Source of the DNA: Actinomycetota bacterium
GTDB taxonomy: Bacteria > Actinomycetota > Actinomycetes > S36-B12 > UBA5976
Assembly: GCA_947486505.1 (NCBI GenBank)
Contig: CANKTT010000038.1
Location: forward strand, 1 to 12,115
Reading direction: 5' to 3'
Length of the DNA: 12,115 nucleotides
Shown: in pieces, positions 6,370-12,115 of the stretch
Layout of the letters: each line of letters opens with the position of its first letter
Numbering within the stretch: the first letter of the stretch is position 1
Notes under the pieces: generated by a model
What the model saw: only the letters and a program-made list of their open reading frames with translations
Told to the model about the DNA's origin: nothing
Database searches by the model: none
Made by a program: the position numbers and the translations under genes

Positions 6370-7109
6370 AAATCGATAATGCACTGACTCGAATTGTTAC
6401 TGTGGGAATGATTACAGCACTAGTAACTAACTCGCTGCTTGCTGTAGCTCATGCGACCACCCCACTATCTGGAGAGTACGACTGCCAAACTGGTCTTCTA
6501 TCGAGTGATGACCGGAGTACCTACACAGTTACCAATGGTGATGTTTCTTTCGGTAATGATTGCGCGGGCATCTTGGTAATCCCAGCCGGTGTCACAAGCA
6601 TCGGGGACTCTGCGTTCAATAGCGCTTCTGGGCTAACTTCCATCACCATCCCGACAAGCGTCACAAGCATTGGGAACTACGCATTCTTTGGCACAACTGG
6701 GCTAACTTCCATCACCATCCCAGCCGACGTCACAAGTATCGGGAACGGCACATTTGAAGGCGCAACTGGTCTAACTTCCATCACGATCCCAGCCGGCGTC
6801 ACAAGTATCGGGAATAGCGCGTTCGCAGGCGCAACTGGGCTAACTTCCATCACCATCCCAGCCGGCGTCACAAGTATCGGGAGCGGCGCATTCTTTGGTG
6901 CAACTGGGCTAGCCAGCATCTACTTTCGAGGAAAGGCACCAGCTTCTGTTGGCGGCGGCGCCTTTTACGGAGTCGCCAATGGAGCCAAGGCTCATATCAG
7001 TGCCATTGCATCGGGATTTGGAACCGATACAAGCTGGAATGGCTTAGTTGTTGAACGAGTTGTTTTGAAGATTAGAGCTGCTGCAAAAGTCAAACCAAAT
7101 ATAATTTGA
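6366..7109 (+). CDS. BspA-type leucine-rich-repeat (LRR_5) surface protein, prematurely terminated
   Basis: The 247-residue product is predicted to be exported: a signal peptide (1-30, ending AHA) precedes an N-cap with Cys40 and Cys66 (CAGILVIP), then 23-residue LRR_5 repeats of the type LTSITIPAGVTSIGNSAFAG (about 67-183). A C-cap with RGKAP (188-192) and GFGTDTSWNGLVVE (217-230) follows. BspA-type LRRs usually serve as cell-surface binding domains; the ligand is unknown. The frame stops at TGA 7107-7109 just as a new domain begins, and the same frame continues cleanly to TAA 7386-7388 (see next entry). The protein therefore looks truncated by a nonsense change and would lack its C-terminal domain. 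The repeats are nearly identical at DNA level, unlike those in the large paralogue at 9256. Confidence 0.85.
   Translation: MKIDNALTRIVTVGMITALVTNSLLAVAHATTPLSGEYDCQTGLLSSDDRSTYTVTNGDVSFGNDCAGILVIPAGVTSIGDSAFNSASGLTSITIPTSVTSIGNYAFFGTTGLTSITIPADVTSIGNGTFEGATGLTSITIPAGVTSIGNSAFAGATGLTSITIPAGVTSIGSGAFFGATGLASIYFRGKAPASVGGGAFYGVANGAKAHISAIASGFGTDTSWNGLVVERVVLKIRAAAKVKPNII
6564..6908 (+). repeat. Five tandem 69-bp repeats encoding 23-residue LRR units
   Basis: Units begin at 6564, 6633, 6702, 6771 and 6840, each exactly 69 bp. The last four share almost the same start (CTAACTTCCATCAC or a one-base variant), and all five share a CACAAG[CT]AT core; the first unit is diverged in its first part. A diverged partial unit begins at 6909. 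The high DNA identity suggests recent duplication or gene conversion and potential for copy-number change. Confidence 0.9.
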
Positions 7110-7388
7110 ACCGCGAAGGTTTCAAGAAAACTCAATGCCAAGAAAGGGGAATGGATCGGAAATCCAACGCCAGTAATTAGTTATCAGTGGTATGCCTGCA
7201 CCGCGCGAGTTAAGGCAGTCACCGCAACAATTCCAAGAACTTGCAAAACGATTTCTAGAGCCACGAAGCCAACATTGACTGTAATCAAGTCGCATAGAGG
7301 AAAGTACCTTGCAGTGAGAGTTGTTGGAAAAGGAACAGGAACCTTAGCAACCAAGTGGCTTTCAAAGAGCACAACTAAAGTCAGTTAA
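7110..7388 (+). pseudogene. Cut-off 3' end of the BspA-like gene (Ig-like C-terminal domain)
   Basis: Directly after the TGA at 7107-7109, the same frame stays open for 92 codons to TAA 7386-7388. It reads as a typical actinobacterial surface-protein domain, with KKGEWIGNPTPVISYQWYAC followed downstream by TLTVIKSHRGKYLAVRVVGKG. The text before the stop (KVKPNII) and after it (TAKVSRKLNAKKG) joins without a gap into the pattern usually seen at the start of these domains (K-P-x-I-x-G-x-A-K-V), with the stop sitting where Gly is expected. A GGA to TGA change would explain this. No start codon or ribosome site for independent expression is seen. It could be a recent pseudogene end, a sequencing error or a readthrough product. 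Confidence 0.8.
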
Positions 7389-8572
7389 CTAGATTTTCGC
7401 CAAGCTGAAAAACTTTTGACTGAGCCCGAATGTGGTTTTTGTAACCATGGGTAAGGGTGAATTTCGGCAAGACTACTGAATTTCTTAAATGACGGAACTG
7501 GTGCAAAAGTGACTGCAATCGGATTGTCGCGTGCGAATTGGTATGGGTCGCCAAGGTTAACTTGCAGCTGTCTGCGTTGTGACAGATCCTGCAAGGTTTC
7601 TAAGTAAAACCCGATTCGACGTGAACTCAGTTGAAGTTTTCTCAGTGCCTCCTCGTTAAACACGAAGACAACTGGCAGGTCAGGATTGGCTACCAGCGCT
7701 GGATCGCTGTCACCGAGTGAATCAATTGTTAGTAATACGTACTTCGGAAAATCCACCGTCATCACAGCTGTTGGTCCAGAAGTTTTCTCTGGATCCAGAT
7801 CTCGCTCCAAAAGCGAGTCCACATCAAGTCGGTTTAACGAAACTTCTTCTGGAAATTCTTGGATCGGACAAGAGTTAGACAACTGGCACTGATTACATAA
7901 ACCAGGAGCTCGTTTTTCAACTTGCCAGCGCGCGAAACCATATGGTTTACCTGTTCCCGCTCCAACAGTCCACTGCCAACCTAGAAGGTTTGCGGCGCGT
8001 GATCCGTCAATCAATTCCCGGTACATACGTTCTTGGCCCAGCTGCCAACTGAAATCGTTGCGCACTGTCCAATGCGAAGCCAGCCACATTCGAGTTTGAT
8101 TAACTAACCAACCATCATTTTCAAGTTCAGAAACAACTTCGTCGACACATTTCATGTCACGATTCCAGCCATCACCTTGACTTGTTGCATTTGCTTCGAA
8201 TCGCAAGTTTTCGAATAACCGAGTGCCGATACGCGCATAAAGGTGGCGCGCGTATTCCTGCCAATAAAGCTCATCCTGAAACTTTTCACGATCTTTGTAT
8301 GGCGCAGTTTTAACTGCGCGATGAACTTGTGGCAATGTCAATAGATTGTGACGGATGTAAGGTGATAAAACGCTTGCACCTCGGCGTGATCGTGGAAGCA
8401 CTTCAGAACGCTTATTTGCATATCCAGTTATGTCCAGTTCCTCTAGCGCCACATCGGCTGCAGTTTGGCCACCCTTAATAGAGCTAAGACCTAGCTCACC
8501 GGAATAAAGTCCTTGAAATTCCTTCTCAATGATTTCGAGTACTGGTGCATCGAGGGAAAGTGTTTGACTCAT
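7385..8572 (-). CDS. Photolyase/cryptochrome-like flavoprotein with inverted domain order
   Basis: The 395-residue protein starts directly with a photolyase FAD-binding domain (about 30-240). Landmarks, aligned from memory with E. coli photolyase, are SVLSPYIRHNLL (68-78), ELYWQEY (Glu101 and Trp104 matching the dimer-contact Glu274/Trp277), NQTRM (Asn158, Arg161), Trp176, LIDGSRAANLLGWQW (Asp189, Asn195, Trp199, Trp201). Trp176 and Trp199 match the electron-transfer tryptophans 359 and 382; Trp136 may serve as the third. Asp374 is replaced by Ser191. Cys142, 226, 229 and 235 resemble the [4Fe-4S] ligands of iron-sulfur photolyases. A shortened Rossmann/antenna-like domain (about 268-355) comes last, whereas it is first in ordinary photolyases. 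Light-driven DNA repair or blue-light sensing is likely. Its TAA overlaps the end of the BspA-like frame by 2 nt on the other strand. Confidence 0.88.
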   Translation of the reverse strand: MSQTLSLDAPVLEIIEKEFQGLYSGELGLSSIKGGQTAADVALEELDITGYANKRSEVLPRSRRGASVLSPYIRHNLLTLPQVHRAVKTAPYKDREKFQDELYWQEYARHLYARIGTRLFENLRFEANATSQGDGWNRDMKCVDEVVSELENDGWLVNQTRMWLASHWTVRNDFSWQLGQERMYRELIDGSRAANLLGWQWTVGAGTGKPYGFARWQVEKRAPGLCNQCQLSNSCPIQEFPEEVSLNRLDVDSLLERDLDPEKTSGPTAVMTVDFPKYVLLTIDSLGDSDPALVANPDLPVVFVFNEEALRKLQLSSRRIGFYLETLQDLSQRRQLQVNLGDPYQFARDNPIAVTFAPVPSFKKFSSLAEIHPYPWLQKPHSGSVKSFSAWRKSS

Positions 8573-8653
8573 AAGAATTTAAGGCTACTCGGGCATTTAC
8601 ATATTCGCGCGCTCGAAAACTGCTAGATAACTAACCAATTAACCCGGCGGCGC

Positions 8654-8815
8654 TTGCGCGGTGAACCAATTCTGCTCGCCGGTGGCTTCTCGCTTGAAAC
8701 ACCGGAAGGTTTACGCTTCATAATCCGTTCCCGAATCTTTACCGATGAAGAATGGCTAATTCTTAAAGATGAAAAAGTCCATCTCGGTAATGGTGAACTT
8801 TTCTTGGTAGCATAG
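8654..8815 (+). CDS. Possible small protein or gene remnant, 53 codons
   Basis: An open frame from TTG 8654 to TAG 8813-8815 encodes a soluble-looking sequence containing GGFSLETPEGLRFIIRSRIF and TDEEWLILKDEKVHLGNGEL, with no membrane segment or signal peptide. It has protein-like composition but I do not recognise the family. The only start codon after the upstream in-frame TAG is TTG, and the purines before it (GGCGG, 8646-8650) are a poor ribosome site. It may be a real small gene or the surviving 3' end of a larger lost one. The photolyase-like gene is divergent upstream, and the small membrane-protein gene begins 5 nt after its stop. Confidence 0.35.
   Translation: MRGEPILLAGGFSLETPEGLRFIIRSRIFTDEEWLILKDEKVHLGNGELFLVA
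8808..8813 (+). promoter_or_regulatory. Candidate -10 box for the leaderless membrane-protein gene
   Basis: TAGCAT is followed by exactly 7 nt and then ATG 8821, the layout of a leaderless actinobacterial transcript. There is no Shine-Dalgarno site before this ATG, which supports the idea; the -35 region is unremarkable. Confidence 0.4.
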
Positions 8816-8820
8816 TTTCC

Positions 8821-9081
8821 ATGAGTGGTAGTGCTAACGGCAGATTTTGGACTGCAAAAACCGGATTGCTAACAATGCTGTTAGCACCGTTGTTAGCAGT
8901 TTCCCCATTTTTGGCCGGCGCCCTTCTCTCCTTAGCTTTTTGTGGACCAGATGCAAATGAAGGAAACTGTGGTTGGGCAGCACTTCCTTGGTTTATGTTT
9001 CTCACGATCCCGCTAGGTGCACTTATGTTTATTGCAGGCGTAGTAATTGTGATTGTTTCATTGGTGAAAAAAGTTAGGTGA
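8821..9081 (+). CDS. Small two-helix membrane protein, unknown function
   Basis: The 86-residue protein has a short polar N-terminus (MSGSANGRFWTAK), a first hydrophobic segment (about 14-40), a short polar loop with Cys41 and Cys50 (CGPDANEGNCGW), a second long hydrophobic segment (about 52-83), and a basic end (KKVR). The positive C-terminus suggests it faces the cytoplasm, with the Cys loop outside, where a disulfide is possible. I do not recognise a family. ATG 8821 has no ribosome site but follows a TANNNT box by 7 nt, so it is probably leaderless. It ends 174 bp before the large surface-protein gene, which has its own promoter, so the two need not be co-expressed. Confidence 0.7.
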   Translation: MSGSANGRFWTAKTGLLTMLLAPLLAVSPFLAGALLSLAFCGPDANEGNCGWAALPWFMFLTIPLGALMFIAGVVIVIVSLVKKVR

Positions 9082-9092
9082 ATGGAAAGTTA

Positions 9093-9106
9093 ACTTAAGG
9101 TTAAGT
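9093..9106. repeat. Short palindrome ACTTAAGGTTAAGT
   Basis: Arms ACTTAA and TTAAGT flank GG, 12 nt after the small membrane-protein stop, and GTTTT follows. The stem is short, AT-rich and too tightly looped to be a convincing terminator; it could equally be a protein-binding site. Confidence 0.25.
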
Positions 9107-9118
9107 GTTTTCCACAAG

Positions 9119-9152
9119 GCTGATTACCAACGCTGATTACCAACGCTGATTA
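9119..9152. repeat. 13-bp direct repeat, 2.6 copies
   Basis: GCTGATTACCAAC occurs exactly at 9119-9131 and 9132-9144, followed by the first 8 bases again at 9145-9152. The array lies about 60 bp upstream of the -10 box of the large surface-protein gene. It could be an activator-binding array or simple slippage. Apart from this and the palindrome at 9093, nothing else was recognised between 9082 and the promoter. Confidence 0.85.
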
Positions 9153-9189
9153 AGTAGCCAGGTTCTAAGTCTGAGCCAATACGCGAGGG

Positions 9190-9218
9190 TTTAGGTTCCG
9201 TGATTTGGGTACTATAAA
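9190..9218 (+). promoter_or_regulatory. Sigma-70-type promoter of the large surface-protein gene
   Basis: TTTAGG (9190-9195) and TATAAA (9213-9218) are separated by 17 bp. The -10 is strong and the -35 partial. Transcription would begin near 9225, leaving a leader of roughly 30 nt before ATG 9256. Confidence 0.55.
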
Positions 9219-9243
9219 ATATGGGCTTGGGGGGAAGTCAATT

Positions 9244-9247
9244 GGAG
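9244..9247 (+). promoter_or_regulatory. Shine-Dalgarno site of the large surface-protein gene
   Basis: GGAG lies 8 nt before ATG 9256 and fixes that start. It is one of the clearer ribosome sites in the window, in contrast to the apparently leaderless neighbours. Confidence 0.65.
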
Positions 9248-9255
9248 ATAGCAAA

Positions 9256-12115
9256 ATGATTATCGAAGTGGGTGCCCCACTTCGAAAACTTGTCGTTTTT
9301 GTACTCGCTACATCGCTTTTTTTTGCAGGTAACCAGGCAGCATCTTGGGCAGATGAACCAGATCTGGAGTACGTGGATTGTTCTGCCGGAGGATTTATTA
9401 CAATCCAAGATTCAGTAGTTGTTTCTAACGACTTGTGCGCGGGAAGCGTTGAAATTCCGCTCTACGTATCTGAAGTCGGCAACTTGGCTTTTTTTAGTGC
9501 GTTAGGCCTAGATTCAGTAACTTTTGAATCAGATTCAGCCCTTGAAACAATCGGTGCTGGGGCATTTCAATCTTCAGGACTAAAAGAAATTTCAATCCCA
9601 GCGAGTGTGACTTTAATCGGTGAAGAAGCGTTTGCTGAAACGTCAACTCTGGTTAGCGTTTCATTTGCATACAATTCAACTTTGCAAACAATTGGAAACG
9701 GCGCGTTTCGAGCTTCTGGATTGAGAGAGGTCGCAGTTCCTTCAAGTGTCAATTTGATCGACAGTAAAGCCTTTGCTGAAACTGCAGATTTAGGTTTCGT
9801 GTCTTTTTTGTCCGACTCTGCACTTGAAACAATTGGCGAAGAGGCTTTTCAACTTTCAGGCCTGACTGACATCACCATTCCATCTAGTGTTATGACAATC
9901 GGTAGTAGAGCATTTGCGGACACATCAAATCTTGTTTCTATTGCCTTCCTTGGTAATGCGCCAGCGGTGGGTGACGACGTGTTTAACGGTGTTAGCGCCA
10001 CCTCCGCATCGATATTGCCCCAAGCAACTGGGTTTGGTCCTGCTGAATGGAGCGCTATTCCAGTCTTTTTTGCAGGAACCATTAACTGTTCAACATCTGG
10101 ATATGTAGTAGTTGTTGATAATGTAATTATCAACAACGTTGAATGTGCCGGCGATTTAGAGATTCCTAGTTACGTAGTAGGGATAGCAGAACGAGCCTTT
10201 GATCAAAGCACGTTACTCCAATCAATCTTTTTCTCAGTGCAATCCAATTTCTCTGTTATAGAACCATATGCGTTCGCGAATTCAAGTTTAGTTGCTATCA
10301 CAATTCCTAGTAGTACCTCTTTAATTATGGAATACGCATTTGAGAACACACCAAATCTATCTAGCGTTTCATTTGATCCAGACTCCAGACTCGAATCAAT
10401 TGGCACCGGCGTTTTTAGTGGCTCCAAGCTCGCTCAATTCAGCGCCCCCTCGAGCATCACTTCAATTGGTGAAAAGGCATTTTATGAAGCATCGGCATTG
10501 ACTATCGTCGCATTTGATCCAGACTCAAAACTTGAATCAATTGGAGATAGTGCCTTTAAAAGTTCAGGTCTGATGGAAATCACAATCCCGAGAAGTGTTA
10601 CTTCCATTGGTGAACAAGCATTTGCAGATACCGTTGATCTGCTTGCAGTTGTATTTCAAGAAGGAAGCCAAGTTGCCACGATTGGTAACGGCGCTTTCCA
10701 AGATGCATTCATGCTGATGTCTGTAACAATTCCACCAAGCGTAGTTTCCATTGGAGATCAGGCATTTGCGAATACAGTTGATCTAACTGAATTGCTGTTC
10801 GACCTAGCCGATAGCAAATTGACCTCAATCGGTAACGGATCGTTCCAGGACGCATCCGCGCTAACTTCGGTAATTTTCCCTGCGAGTGTCACTTCAATTG
10901 GAGATCAGGCATTTGCGAATACAAGTAACTTGGTTGACGTCACTTTTGACGCAGGACTTGGTGAAACGGGATCAGCCCTGCAGTCAATTGGTGTTGGCGC
11001 ATTTAGTGACTCTGGTATCACTCAAATCGATATCCCGACAAGCGTTACCTCAATTGGAGATCAGGCCTTTGCTGACACATCAGACCTAATCTTGGTTTCA
11101 ATTGGCGCTGAATCGAAGCTAGAGGTGATTGGCGTTGGAGCGTTCAATGCTTCCGGCCTAGAAGAATTCACGATCCCGGCAAGCGTTACTTCAATCGGAG
11201 ATAATGCATTTTCGAACCTGCCATTCTTGAGACAGTTCATAGTCGATCCAGGGAACACCGAGTTTGAGAGTGACTCCGGTGTGCTTTTCACCGCTGGACA
11301 ATCGAGATTGATTCAATACCCATTAGGTTACGAGTCTGATCCAGAGTTAACTGAATTTCTGTACACGGTACCTGAATCAGTTGTCGAGATTGGTAGTTAT
11401 GCATTTAGCGGCGGATTCAACGTAATAGAGATTGAGTTCTCGGATGATTCTGCTCTAGAAACGATTGGGTTTAGTGCTTTTAACCGCTCGCAGATTTCAC
11501 AAATCACCATCCCAGCAAGTGTTACCACTATCGGGGAACAAGCGTTTGCGAACACTTTAAGTCTAGAAACGATAACGTTTTCCCCAGATTCAGCCTTAGA
11601 AAAAATTGAAAATTCAGTTTTTGAAAATTCTTCGATATCTGAGGTCAGCATCCCTGAGTCTGTCACTGAGATTGGGGCTAGTTCGTTTAACTCCTCCAGT
11701 CTTACCGAAATAACTATTCCAGCAAGTATTGCCGCAATCGGCGAACAGGCGTTTGCAAACACTACGAACCTAGAATCGATAACTTTTGCATCAGATATCG
11801 TGATGGAAAAAATAGAAAATGGGACTTTTCTGAGATCCGCTATTACTTCGATCGTTATCCCTGACGGAGTGATGTCTATTGGGTCGGGCGCTTTCAGTGA
11901 TACCAGCGAGTTAACTGAAGTAACAATTCCTAGCAGTGTTGAGACTATTGGAAGCGATGCATTTTCGTTGACACCGTCTTTGCAACGGCTCTACTTCTTG
12001 GGTGATGCACCTACACTCGAATCAGACTTTGACGATTCATCTACAGCTGTGGCTTATAAAAGGCCAACGGCTGAGGGTTTTGATGCCGAACCAACCTGGG
12101 GAGGGTTATCCGTAA
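9256..12115 (+). CDS. Very large BspA-type LRR_5 surface protein (3' truncated by window)
   Basis: The frame is open from ATG 9256 to the last base, 953 codons without a stop, so the 3' end lies outside. A signal peptide (about 1-32, MIIEVGAPLRKLVVFVLATS onward) precedes two modules. Module 1 has an N-cap with Cys42 and Cys61, LRR_5 repeats and a C-cap (FLGNAP at 231-236, then GFGPAEW). Module 2 repeats the N-cap (Cys278, Cys297), then carries a much longer LRR tract to about residue 910, ending in a similar C-cap (LGDAP, GFDAEPTWGGL). Repeats alternate 25- and 23-residue units, such as SALETIGEEAFQLSGLTDIT then IPSSVMTIGSRAFADTSNL, and are Ser/Asp/Glu-rich and acidic. A segment near residues 665-690 (VDPGNTEFESDSGVLF) is also typical of BspA proteins. 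Surface adhesion or ligand binding is likely; the anchoring domain is not visible. Confidence 0.92.
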   Translation, partial: MIIEVGAPLRKLVVFVLATSLFFAGNQAASWADEPDLEYVDCSAGGFITIQDSVVVSNDLCAGSVEIPLYVSEVGNLAFFSALGLDSVTFESDSALETIGAGAFQSSGLKEISIPASVTLIGEEAFAETSTLVSVSFAYNSTLQTIGNGAFRASGLREVAVPSSVNLIDSKAFAETADLGFVSFLSDSALETIGEEAFQLSGLTDITIPSSVMTIGSRAFADTSNLVSIAFLGNAPAVGDDVFNGVSATSASILPQATGFGPAEWSAIPVFFAGTINCSTSGYVVVVDNVIINNVECAGDLEIPSYVVGIAERAFDQSTLLQSIFFSVQSNFSVIEPYAFANSSLVAITIPSSTSLIMEYAFENTPNLSSVSFDPDSRLESIGTGVFSGSKLAQFSAPSSITSIGEKAFYEASALTIVAFDPDSKLESIGDSAFKSSGLMEITIPRSVTSIGEQAFADTVDLLAVVFQEGSQVATIGNGAFQDAFMLMSVTIPPSVVSIGDQAFANTVDLTELLFDLADSKLTSIGNGSFQDASALTSVIFPASVTSIGDQAFANTSNLVDVTFDAGLGETGSALQSIGVGAFSDSGITQIDIPTSVTSIGDQAFADTSDLILVSIGAESKLEVIGVGAFNASGLEEFTIPASVTSIGDNAFSNLPFLRQFIVDPGNTEFESDSGVLFTAGQSRLIQYPLGYESDPELTEFLYTVPESVVEIGSYAFSGGFNVIEIEFSDDSALETIGFSAFNRSQISQITIPASVTTIGEQAFANTLSLETITFSPDSALEKIENSVFENSSISEVSIPESVTEIGASSFNSSSLTEITIPASIAAIGEQAFANTTNLESITFASDIVMEKIENGTFLRSAITSIVIPDGVMSIGSGAFSDTSELTEVTIPSSVETIGSDAFSLTPSLQRLYFLGDAPTLESDFDDSSTAVAYKRPTAEGFDAEPTWGGLSV

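Noticed and set aside
6564..6908. Regular 69-bp repeats as a CRISPR array
   Set aside because: There are no unique spacers; the whole unit is repeated and encodes 23-residue LRRs in one continuous frame.
7107..7109. TGA recoded as glycine (as in some candidate phyla)
   Set aside because: TGA is used as a normal stop in the tadB and tadE ATGA overlaps and at 9079-9081, and the gene families are actinobacterial.
9567..11762. Series of open frames on the minus strand opposite the large LRR gene
   Set aside because: They recur with the LRR period and translate to repetitive low-information sequence; they are antisense shadows of a biased repetitive codon pattern, with no starts or ribosome sites of note.

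Overview
The window looks like chromosomal DNA of a mid-to-low GC actinobacterium. The evidence is a reduced actinobacterial Tad/Flp pilus operon with a DUF4244-type mini-pilin, a BldG-like STAS protein beside it, several candidate leaderless genes with a TANNNT box just upstream of the start codon, and ATGA overlaps that show a standard genetic code. Compact spacing, base composition and a light-dependent flavoprotein would fit freshwater or marine planktonic Actinobacteria (acI/Nanopelagicales type). That placement is inference; no marker gene is present.

Region 1 (1-4180, + strand) is one tightly packed operon: the C-terminal part of a CpaE/Ssd-like ATPase, TadA/CpaF secretion ATPase, TadB- and TadC-like membrane proteins, a 61-residue Flp-like pilin, TadE-like and TadG-like pseudopilins, then a BldG-like anti-anti-sigma factor. 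Three of the junctions are 4-nt ATGA overlaps. Together the genes would build a thin surface pilus in a single-membrane cell; no secretin or prepilin peptidase is seen. A perfect 12-bp inverted repeat sits in the first codons of tadE, just after the pilin gene. A tRNA-Arg(ACG) gene (4253-4328) follows.

Region 2 (4355-6121, - strand) encodes a DUF2207 membrane protein with a Gly/Ser-rich tail. A 244-bp divergent intergenic region with a 13-bp palindrome separates it from a BspA-type leucine-rich-repeat (LRR_5) surface protein (6366-7109). That gene carries 69-bp DNA repeats and is interrupted by an in-frame TGA, after which the same frame stays open for 92 codons of a recognisable C-terminal domain. 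It is preceded by a candidate 5-codon leaderless mini-ORF.

Region 3 (7385-8572, - strand) encodes a photolyase/cryptochrome-like flavoprotein with apparently inverted domain order (FAD-binding domain first, antenna-like Rossmann domain second) and four cysteines spaced as in iron-sulfur photolyases. This is the most unusual gene in the window. A possible 53-codon ORF and a small two-helix membrane protein (8821-9081) follow on the + strand.

Region 4 (9256 to the window end, + strand) is a very large, incomplete BspA-like surface protein (953 codons visible, no stop), with its own promoter and Shine-Dalgarno site. It and the smaller LRR protein share a modular plan: a two-cysteine N-cap, LRR_5 repeats, and a GxAP...GF...W C-cap.
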